Source: JAHOYW01 sp964515915 (GTDB taxonomy: Bacteria; Verrucomicrobiota; Lentisphaeria; Victivallales; Victivallaceae). From it: DNA of 8,127 bases. The notes below the pieces were generated by a model. It had not been told where the DNA came from. It searched no databases and was given only the letters and a program-made list of their open reading frames with translations. Shown piece by piece: positions 1 through 5,265 of the stretch. The position numbers were made by a program, and so were the translations under genes. Position 1 is the first letter of the stretch, and the number at the start of each line of letters is the position of its first letter. Location: contig CAZEXM010000122.1 of assembly GCA_964515915.1 (NCBI GenBank), forward strand, positions 1 through 8,127, given 5' to 3'.

Positions 1-91
1 ATTTATTTTTGGAAAAAATTTCAATCTGCTTTGTCTCATGTCATATCTTAGTATATTTATTTACTGTTTTGAGCTCCGAAGACAGTGTTTT

Positions 92-781
92 TCATCTTTG
101 CGAACTTATTACGAGTACACACTCTCCTTTCCATTTGCGGTTTTTATTCCGCGTCAACAATTCTTCCGCCGTGCCGCGTAACACTTCTTCATGAAGCTTA
201 GTGGCTTCACGAATAATCGCCACTGAGCTGTCACAACCCACTATCCTGTTTATATAATCAAGCGCCTTCTCTATACGATGCGGCGATTCAAAAATTATTA
301 CCGTTTTGTCTTCCGCGGCGATACGTTCAAAAAATGCTGTTTTGCGCCCTGATTTAACCGGCGGAAAACCGTAAAAAGCAAATTTGTCAACCGGCAGGCC
401 CGCCGCCGCCGCCGCAAAGGTCAAAGCCGAAACTCCCGGAATTATTTCCGGTTCGATTCCGGCGGCAAGCGCTTCCCGAACCAGAAGAAAACCTGGGTCG
501 GCTATAGCCGGCGTTCCCGCGTCCGAAACGACCGCCAGATTTAAACCGGCTTGAATCTTTTCAATAAGCCCGGCAGTCTTATGATGTTCATTATGCGTAT
601 GATAGCTGCACATTTGAGTGTGAATATCAAAGTGCGCTAATAATTTACGAGTATGGCGCGTATCCTCCGCGGCAATCAAATCGACCGACCGCAAAGTTTC
701 CAGCGCCCGATAAGTAATATCATTTAAATTACCAATCGGTGTGGATACTATATATAGTTTTCCAACAGAGTCAAATGCCAT
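92..781 (-). CDS. rsmI: 16S rRNA (cytidine(1402)-2'-O)-methyltransferase RsmI
   Basis: RsmI methylates the 2'-OH of C1402 in 16S rRNA, in the decoding centre, using S-adenosylmethionine; it is a cytoplasmic tetrapyrrole-methylase-fold enzyme. The 229-residue protein shows the family motifs in order: STPIGNLNDIT (13-23), AAEDTR (37-42), SDAGTPAIADPG (86-97), IPGVSA (114-119), GFPP (138-141), ESPHR (165-169), REATKLHEE (191-199) and GECVLVI (219-225). The frame stays open to a TTG at 799. I chose the ATG at 781 because the homologous region begins right after it and a plausible promoter (807-836) would start the RNA near 800, making the TTG leaderless. No clear Shine-Dalgarno is visible. The protein stops just after the methylase domain; E. 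coli RsmI is about 286 residues, so the small C-terminal extension is absent, as in other short members of the family. It is divergent from the pseudouridine synthase gene, also an rRNA modifier. Confidence 0.95.
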   Translation of the reverse strand: MAFDSVGKLYIVSTPIGNLNDITYRALETLRSVDLIAAEDTRHTRKLLAHFDIHTQMCSYHTHNEHHKTAGLIEKIQAGLNLAVVSDAGTPAIADPGFLLVREALAAGIEPEIIPGVSALTFAAAAAGLPVDKFAFYGFPPVKSGRKTAFFERIAAEDKTVIIFESPHRIEKALDYINRIVGCDSSVAIIREATKLHEEVLRGTAEELLTRNKNRKWKGECVLVISSQR

Positions 782-806
782 AGAAATTAATAAGCGCAAG
801 TGCTTT

Positions 807-836
807 TTTATATTTTACTTTTATATGAGTCGTAAA
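807..836 (-). promoter_or_regulatory. Putative sigma70-type promoter of rsmI
   Basis: Read on the minus strand, TTTACG (831-836, 4/6 to the -35 consensus) is followed by an 18-bp spacer and TATAAA (807-812, 5/6 to the -10 consensus). Transcription would begin near 800, about 19 nt before the ATG at 781. No equally good promoter could be picked for the divergent pseudouridine synthase gene in the same 110-bp gap; a TATAAA at 872-877 exists but lies too close to its ATG. Confidence 0.4.
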
Positions 837-891
837 CTAACGCTTTTATGTTACATTGTACAGTAAAGTTTTATAAAAAAAGAGAAATTTC

Positions 892-1608
892 ATGGAAAAG
901 AACGGGAAAAGCAGCTTATCTAAATATTTAAGTGTCTGCGGAATTGCTTCGCGACGTAAAAGCTGCGACTTGATAAAGCAGGGCAAAGTGCGGGTGAATC
1001 ATCAGCTCGTCAAAGAACCGGGTTTCAAAATTTCGTCTCAGGACAGCGTAACATTTGCCGGGGAACAAGTCCTTTGTCCGGCAAAGGTATATATAATGTT
1101 GAATAAACCGCGCGCTTACATTTGTACTAATGATGACCCGCACGCGTCCCGGAAAGCTGTCGATTTGATAAAACTGCCCCCCGGACAGGCGCGTGTCCGG
1201 CTTTTTTCCGCCGGGCGTCTCGACAAGGACAGCGAAGGATTGCTGATTTTTAGCAATGACGGGGATTACGTCGAAAAAATCATGCACCCGAAATACGAAG
1301 TCCTGAAAAGTTATCAGGTCAAAACCAATTCGGAAATAAGTAATGCAGTATTGGATAAATTACGTGCCGGTATTCATGACGGCGGCGAATTTCTGCGGCC
1401 CGAAAAAATTATAAGAGAAGGAGATTGCCGCTATTTATTTATTTTGAACGAAGGCAGGAAACGGGAAATCCGCCGTATGGCCAGGTTCGCGGGGACAAAA
1501 ATCGAAGCGCTCAAACGAATTTCATTAGGTTCATTGAAACTTGGAACATTAAAAAGCGGCCAATGGAAATATCTTACTCCCGAAGACATCAAAAAAACAT
1601 TGAAATAG
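892..1608 (+). CDS. rRNA pseudouridine synthase, RsuA/RluB/RluE/RluF family
   Basis: The enzyme converts a specific uridine in rRNA to pseudouridine without cofactor. The 238-residue protein has an N-terminal S4 RNA-binding domain (about 9-55, with the SRRKSCDLIKQGKVRVN core) and a synthase domain. The synthase domain begins at YIMLNKP (67-73) and holds the catalytic signature AGRLDKDSEGLL (107-118), in which Asp111 is the expected nucleophile. The family motif NEGRKREIRRM lies at 187-197. Length (RsuA 231, RluB 291 in E. coli) and the GRLDxDSEGLL form fit the RsuA/RluB branch, but the target (16S U516 or 23S U2605) cannot be settled by eye, so no symbol is given. The ATG at 892 has only a weak purine-rich AGAGAAA ahead of it. 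The last 20 codons recur in diverged form at 3008-3068, outside this gene. The stop codon is followed within 6 bp by a 7-bp tandem repeat, so the 3' flank looks rearranged. Confidence 0.94.
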   Translation: MEKNGKSSLSKYLSVCGIASRRKSCDLIKQGKVRVNHQLVKEPGFKISSQDSVTFAGEQVLCPAKVYIMLNKPRAYICTNDDPHASRKAVDLIKLPPGQARVRLFSAGRLDKDSEGLLIFSNDGDYVEKIMHPKYEVLKSYQVKTNSEISNAVLDKLRAGIHDGGEFLRPEKIIREGDCRYLFILNEGRKREIRRMARFAGTKIEALKRISLGSLKLGTLKSGQWKYLTPEDIKKTLK

Positions 1609-1614
1609 TTGTGA

Positions 1615-1673
1615 GTTACGTGTTACGTGTTACGTGCTACGTGCTACGTGCTACGAAATACGAATTACGAATT
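1615..1673. repeat. Eight-unit 7-bp tandem repeat (consensus NNTACGN)
   Basis: Starting 6 bp after the pseudouridine synthase stop codon, seven-base units follow without gaps: three GTTACGT (1615-1635), two GCTACGT (1636-1649), then GCTACGA, AATACGA and ATTACGA (1650-1670), and a partial ATT. The TACG core is invariant in all eight units, while the flanking bases drift stepwise from left to right, as expected of a tandem array that grew by local duplication. A 7-bp period shifts reading frame at each unit, so coding function is unlikely. It is not a CRISPR: there are no spacers. Confidence 0.85.
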
Positions 1674-1823
1674 AAAAAAGCTGGGAGCGCTGGTCGCTGG
1701 ACCGGCATTCTTATTTCCCTTCTCTGGCAGGCATACGCGTCAACTCGGGAGTTTAATCCAAAATTTTTACGTTTGCGATGAAGCCACGGCTATCCCCTGC
1801 CGTGTTTTTGCATATTAATGTAG

Positions 1824-1864
1824 CACAACCGTCCCGGTTGTGAATATTCTCAAGCGGGACGCTT
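1824..1864. repeat. REP-like doublet: two hairpins with complementary cores
   Basis: The first hairpin is perfect: stem CACAACCG (1824-1831), loop TCC, stem CGGTTGTG (1835-1842). The second is AAGCG (1852-1856), loop GGA, CGCTT (1860-1864). The core GTCCCG (1831-1836) of the first is the exact reverse complement of CGGGAC (1855-1860) in the second, so the two are inverted relative to each other. Small palindromes in opposed pairs are the layout of REP/BIME elements. The first hairpin could also end or protect the pseudouridine synthase mRNA, but it has no U tract after it. Assignment as a dispersed repeat needs further copies in the genome. Confidence 0.5.
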
Positions 1865-2059
1865 AAGCTTCCATGAGAAGGTCGTTGTCAAGTCCCAATT
1901 AATATTTATTCAAAATTTTCTTATGTCTTGCTCCCATTCGCATTCTTTTCTTGACCTGCCAAAGCCTGATGCATGAGATATTAAAACAAGCAAATTCCCG
2001 CCCTATCTTTTTGCTATCCTTATAAGTAGCAAAATAGCAATTCGGTATAAATACTTCAC

Positions 2060-2935
2060 TTATGTACAACTTTCTCTGAAGTTTTCGATTTTTTCGGTGC
2101 AGAGTTTTTCCGTCAGTTCGAGCAATAGTCTGACCCGGCCCGATAAATAATCCAGGTCTTTTTTGGAGATTTCAAAATCCGGGTCGTAACGGGCGCCGAT
2201 ATAGGCATAGTCAAAGAGCTCGAAAAGTTCTTTGTCCGCTTCCGTTTCACATGGAAAAATATCTTCCATTCCGGGAAGAACTTCGCGAATTTGACCGTCC
2301 ACGGCAAGCAGGAAATGGTTGCGGGGAATGTAATTAGTAAAAACCAGAAGAAGAGCCTTGTAAGCTGATTCGGCTGCTTGATGAAGCTGGAAAGCAGCCG
2401 TTTTGTACCTTTTTGTTTCAAAAAATTTGTTAAAACCAAATATAAAATCATTAGCTTTTTCAAACCAATGCTCAAAATGTTTCTTTGCAACTTTGAATTG
2501 CTGTTCAGGGGAGAGTTTCTTGCCAATGTTGAGTTCGTATTTGCCTGAGGTATAGAGCAGGCAGCCTTCTTTGACAATATCACTGAAAAAGAAATGGATT
2601 TCCTTGAGCCGTTTTTTGATGTACTTGATGTCGTGGACGATAATGCGGAAAGGGACGTTCGGATCAAGGCCGTTACAGCATTTAGAAATACTGTTCCAGA
2701 GGCGGGTGTGAACGGCGGTTGAATTATGACGGCAAATCACCAGAATATCATAATCAGAGACGGCGCCGGACTTGCGGTCAGAGGCTAAATCCTCTTCTTC
2801 CCTATAATTTCCACGGGCGTGAGAACCGAAAAGAATAATCATTTCAGTGTCATCGCACCTTTCGCGGATGATAGAAACAACCCTGTCCAGTTCGTTTCTT
2901 TTATGTTCAGGCAAATGTTCCAGTGATTTTTTCAT
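2060..2935 (-). CDS. Single-chain nucleotidyltransferase (MNT)-HEPN domain protein
   Basis: The 291-residue protein has an N-terminal minimal nucleotidyltransferase domain with the GSHARG motif (37-42) and the SDYD acidic pair (Asp61, Asp63); the two are separated by a 17-residue charged insert. From about residue 145 to the end it is helical with a HEPN-type pattern: AAFQLHQAAESAYKALL (180-196) and the FDYAYIGARYDPDF stretch (241-254). In two-gene MNT/HEPN systems the HEPN partner is a toxin RNase and the MNT partner neutralises it by nucleotidylation. Here both domains are fused, and I see no canonical R-x4-6-H RNase motif in the last helices, so toxin activity is uncertain. The role could instead be stress or nucleotide signalling. 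The frame continues upstream to a TTG at 2977, but the ATG at 2935 is preferred: the N-terminus MKKSLEHLPEHKRNEL fits the family and an excellent promoter sits between the two. No Shine-Dalgarno is present. It lies between an intact pseudouridine synthase and that gene's duplicated tail, suggesting acquisition. Confidence 0.88.
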   Translation of the reverse strand: MKKSLEHLPEHKRNELDRVVSIIRERCDDTEMIILFGSHARGNYREEEDLASDRKSGAVSDYDILVICRHNSTAVHTRLWNSISKCCNGLDPNVPFRIIVHDIKYIKKRLKEIHFFFSDIVKEGCLLYTSGKYELNIGKKLSPEQQFKVAKKHFEHWFEKANDFIFGFNKFFETKRYKTAAFQLHQAAESAYKALLLVFTNYIPRNHFLLAVDGQIREVLPGMEDIFPCETEADKELFELFDYAYIGARYDPDFEISKKDLDYLSGRVRLLLELTEKLCTEKIENFRESCT

Positions 2936-2943
2936 AATTAATA

Positions 2944-2971
2944 AATGTAGTGCGTGCCTGTTCAATGTCAA
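2944..2971 (-). promoter_or_regulatory. Strong sigma70-type promoter of the MNT-HEPN gene, predicting a leaderless mRNA
   Basis: On the minus strand a perfect TTGACA (2966-2971) is followed by a 16-bp spacer and TACATT (2944-2949, 4/6 to TATAAT). Only 8 bases separate the -10 hexamer from the ATG at 2935, so the usual start point would fall at about 2937, giving a leader of roughly 0-2 nt. This agrees with the absence of a Shine-Dalgarno before the ATG. Confidence 0.6.
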
Positions 2972-3007
2972 GGACAATGTATATATTTTGGTGTCGAGAC
3001 CTGAGAT

Positions 3008-3068
3008 ATTAAAAAGCGGTCAATGGAAATATCTTTCACCTGAAGAGGTCAAAAAAACATTAAATTAA
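3008..3068 (+). pseudogene. Orphan 3' end of a second pseudouridine synthase gene
   Basis: This 61-bp stretch matches the last 61 bp of the intact pseudouridine synthase (1548-1608) at 52 of 61 positions without gaps. It encodes LKSGQWKYLSPEEVKKTLN plus TAA against LKSGQWKYLTPEDIKKTLK plus TAG. The differences are of coding type: two leave the amino acid unchanged (GGC/GGT, TTG/TTA) or change it conservatively (T/S, D/E, I/V), so the copy diverged while still under selection in a full gene. Upstream (2992-3007) the match falls to 8 of 16, yet all eight mismatches are transitions, so decayed homology may reach a little further. The open frame running into it from 2847 is antisense to the MNT-HEPN gene and shows no S4 or synthase domain. 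It ends 10 bp from the tRNA-Asp 3' end. Confidence 0.8.
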
Positions 3069-3078
3069 GGCAAAAAAG

Positions 3079-3155
3079 TGGCGGGAGCGACGGGACTCGA
3101 ACCCGCAACAACCAGATCGACAGTCTGGTACTCTAACCAATTGAGCTACGCCCCC
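3079..3155 (-). tRNA. tRNA-Asp (anticodon GTC)
   Basis: The minus strand folds into a complete 77-nt cloverleaf. The acceptor stem GGGGGCG pairs with CGCTCCC (one G-U), followed by discriminator G and an encoded CCA. The D arm contains AATTGGTTA, and the anticodon stem CCAGA/TCTGG closes the loop CTGTCGA with anticodon GTC, which reads Asp codons GAC/GAU. The T arm has the standard GGTTCGAGTCC core. G73 and the GUC anticodon are known Asp identity elements. It stands alone, between the orphan pseudouridine synthase tail and the end of the glycosyltransferase gene, and has its own possible promoter upstream. Confidence 0.96.
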
Positions 3156-3176
3156 ACTGTTTTTGAGTGAGCGATA

Positions 3177-3204
3177 AACATACTCCTTTATCAGAAGTTT
3201 GCAA
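3177..3204 (-). promoter_or_regulatory. Possible promoter of tRNA-Asp
   Basis: On the minus strand TTGCAA (3199-3204), a 16-bp spacer and TATGTT (3177-3182) lie 21 bp before the first base of the mature tRNA. Each hexamer matches the sigma70 consensus at 4 of 6 positions, so this is only a candidate. The rest of the 187-bp gap up to the glycosyltransferase stop shows an A/T-only palindrome (about 3213-3232) but no GC-stemmed terminator. Confidence 0.3.
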
Positions 3205-3342
3205 GGGAAAAACTAAAAAAAAAGATTTTTTTTGGAGTAAAAATTGAAAACAGTATCCCTGAAGTCAAAACTCTATAATACCCGAGCAGCCTGTCGGATT
3301 TATGGATAATCTGCTGCAAAACTGCCGTGGAGACTTTTGCAA

Positions 3343-5265
3343 TTATCTCACCCGGCACAAAAAATAATTGCCCTGTCCCCAAATTACGCTCAACTTTTTG
3401 TCGCGCACCAAATAATTTATATGATTCATAAACTGCTCTTTCTTTTTGAGGTACTTTCCGCCCAACTCATCAGGATTTCTATTCGAACCACCTAAGATTA
3501 TATATTGAATATTCTCTTTGCGCAGGGAATTATACAGAAGCTCAGGAGTGGACGGCGACGGGGTATTGTACTTTGCCTGAAGATAAGGAGTCCCGATAAC
3601 ATGGGGACGCGGACAGTACAGGCCGCGGCGTTCAAAAATAAGCATTACCCGGGAATCAGGAGGCGTTTTACCGGCAAGCGCGCTCATGGCTTCAATATAT
3701 CCGGGATCGCGCACAGCGCTCTTTAAAAACTCCATAGAATGTTTCGGAAAATGCCGCAGATTGCGCCATGCGATGTTAAAATGCCGTACTGCCATCCAAT
3801 TGGAACTGCCGATGGAATATCCCTTTACAGGCGGATACAAAAAACATCCGGCCCAAATCAGCACTAAAATAATAATAATATTCTTCTGCCATTTCAGCTC
3901 AAACCGTCGAATTCCATGAATCGCCGCTAATAAAACCAGAAATAACAGCGGCTGCAGAAAACGCGTCTGTTGAGAAGTCATAAACCAGAAAACATAATAA
4001 AAAAGAGTCGCTATGGGTAAATAAATTTTTGTCCGCCAAGCCGGTTTTCCTTCACCGCGCAGGTTTCGCAGCCACCACACACCCAAAAGCACGAACGCGA
4101 TAAATGCCCAGCCCAGGATTAATCCGTCAAAGGACTTATCATCGAAGGCGATAAGAATAAATACAGTAAAAAAGCCCAGAATATTACGCAGACCGAAATG
4201 CGCGTTTCCCGCTGCATAATGATACCCGGCAACTAGAATTTCCGCTTCGCTTCCGCCGAACCATGAAGCTAAAAACGGATAAAAGGGATTGCCGGTCAGC
4301 AGCCAGGGACGTAAATAAAACGGCAAAGCCATACACACTCCGCCCAAAGCAAAATACAATAATAAAGAACTGCGCCTGCCGGCAAAGCTTTTTTGATATT
4401 TGGACCATAAAAAGATGAAAATTATTGCCGCAACTCCGAGGCCGGTAAGTTTTGTCGCAACGATTCCACCGGCAAGAAGTCCACACAGAAAAACCGTTTT
4501 CCATGAATTTCCCGTTTCCCGAAGCACCAGCAAAGCCGTAATCATATTCAACATGATGAACGCTTCCACGTAGGTGGAACGCATCATGCTGATTACCAGC
4601 GGACTGGCAACAAACATAAAAGTCATGAATAAAACCACAAAACGATTCGCACAGGCTTTGAAGTAGATATATATCGCTGTGAACAAAGACAGATAAGTTA
4701 CCCAAACCAAAAGCCGTGGAAATAAAATCCCGCCGTTTTGACAGCCCAAACGAAACAGTAATTGCGGCAAGTCCGGAAAACCGGAAAAAGCATTGTCCGC
4801 GAAAACCGCTAAAGAATCAGCGGCAATCCACCGGAACGGCAAGGCTATATGATAAGTTAATTCATCCCAGATATAGGGAAAACACAAAGCCGACCCCAGA
4901 GTAAAAACCGCAACTCCAATTAAAAAAATACTGAAAAAAATGTTTTTACGGAAAAAAATCAGTTTGGCTCTCGCTAACGGCCCAATACTCAAACATCCCC
5001 CCGCCAAAGCCGGAATTCCTAATAATATCCAGATACTTACCGGGTTCAATAACTTCAACACTCCCATCGCCAGCGTAATTAAAGCTAATAAATTAAGGCC
5101 AAGCGTAAAATCAATAATCAATTCCGCAAAAGTTCGCCGAAAACGAATTTTCAAGACGTAACGATTAAATAAATACCCCGCCCCGTAAGACGCGGACACA
5201 AATAAGCAGAGTACAAATAAACTGAAAAATACGCCGTGATACATGTTGTCGAGAAAAAGCCGCAT
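3343..5265 (-). CDS. Polytopic GT-C-fold glycosyltransferase (GT39/ArnT-like)
   Basis: This 640-residue inner-membrane protein has roughly 12-14 hydrophobic segments (for example about 11-31, 47-70, 75-95, 108-129, 184-228, 232-249, 257-287, 301-318, 381-399, 413-451, 461-477) and a soluble C-terminal domain (about 485-640). GT-C transferases take sugars from polyprenyl-phosphate donors and have an acidic pair in the first large periplasmic loop. Here that loop holds WDELTYH (133-139, Asp134-Glu135) after a membrane span. GGIVATKLTG (266-275) and RPWLLTGNPFYPF (319-331) are of the kind seen in bacterial GT39-like proteins, and the C-terminal LRKENIQYIILGG (581-593) is a common tail pattern. 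Donor and acceptor cannot be told. The ATG overlaps the upstream ligase-like stop as TAATG, with a weak GGTGA five bases ahead, so translation is coupled. The pair probably works on one glycan. Confidence 0.85.
   Translation of the reverse strand: MRLFLDNMYHGVFFSLFVLCLFVSASYGAGYLFNRYVLKIRFRRTFAELIIDFTLGLNLLALITLAMGVLKLLNPVSIWILLGIPALAGGCLSIGPLARAKLIFFRKNIFFSIFLIGVAVFTLGSALCFPYIWDELTYHIALPFRWIAADSLAVFADNAFSGFPDLPQLLFRLGCQNGGILFPRLLVWVTYLSLFTAIYIYFKACANRFVVLFMTFMFVASPLVISMMRSTYVEAFIMLNMITALLVLRETGNSWKTVFLCGLLAGGIVATKLTGLGVAAIIFIFLWSKYQKSFAGRRSSLLLYFALGGVCMALPFYLRPWLLTGNPFYPFLASWFGGSEAEILVAGYHYAAGNAHFGLRNILGFFTVFILIAFDDKSFDGLILGWAFIAFVLLGVWWLRNLRGEGKPAWRTKIYLPIATLFYYVFWFMTSQQTRFLQPLLFLVLLAAIHGIRRFELKWQKNIIIILVLIWAGCFLYPPVKGYSIGSSNWMAVRHFNIAWRNLRHFPKHSMEFLKSAVRDPGYIEAMSALAGKTPPDSRVMLIFERRGLYCPRPHVIGTPYLQAKYNTPSPSTPELLYNSLRKENIQYIILGGSNRNPDELGGKYLKKKEQFMNHINYLVRDKKLSVIWGQGNYFLCRVR

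Larger units (their letters stand above)
1609..2059. other. Gene-free 450-bp region between convergent genes, rich in small repeats
   Basis: No convincing gene is seen between the pseudouridine synthase stop and the MNT-HEPN stop. The stretch holds, in order: a 7-bp tandem repeat (1615-1673), an imperfect stem-loop (1689-1706, stem GCTGGTC/GACCGGC with one G-U pair), a REP-like hairpin pair (1824-1864), and a perfect 8-bp inverted repeat TTTTGCTA/TAGCAAAA (2009-2016 and 2027-2034). The inverted repeat lacks a U tract, so it is a poor terminator. A 13-bp AT-rich word at 1974-1986 recurs at 3002-3014 beyond the MNT-HEPN gene. A minus-strand open frame of 56 codons (1899-2069) has no recognisable content. 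Confidence 0.6.

Noticed and set aside
9..194. Plus-strand 61-codon frame at the left edge
   Set aside because: Most of it is antisense to the end of rsmI, and it has no domain or ribosome binding site support.
1615..1673. CRISPR array
   Set aside because: The seven-base units are contiguous with no spacers, and no cas gene is present.
1674..1689. Possible duplicate of the tRNA-Asp 3' end (AAAAAAG and GGGAGCG words also occur near 3073-3089)
   Set aside because: The two words are separated by different spacers and the match does not continue into the T arm, so it is not a usable attachment-site repeat.
1425..1818. Plus-strand frames across the end of the synthase gene and the 7-bp repeat
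   Set aside because: They translate the tandem repeat into LRVTCYVLRA-type runs and overlap the synthase in another frame; not credible proteins.
1899..2069. Minus-strand open frame of 56 codons from a TTG, overlapping the end of the MNT-HEPN gene
   Set aside because: It has a basic C-terminus (RLWQVKKRMRMGARHKK) that looks faintly protein-like, but no ribosome binding site, no ATG and no recognised family; likely chance in AT-rich DNA.
2847..3068. Plus-strand open frame of 73 codons ending in the synthase-like tail
   Set aside because: Its first half is antisense to the MNT-HEPN gene and has no S4 or synthase domain; only the last 20 or so codons are meaningful, reported as a pseudogene remnant.
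3191..3382. Minus-strand 63-codon frame between tRNA-Asp and the glycosyltransferase
   Set aside because: It overlaps the end of the glycosyltransferase gene, contains poly-Lys/Phe from A/T runs and covers the likely tRNA promoter.
4184..4705. 173-codon minus-strand frame inside the glycosyltransferase gene
   Set aside because: It is an out-of-frame shadow of a convincing polytopic membrane protein and has no domain pattern of its own.
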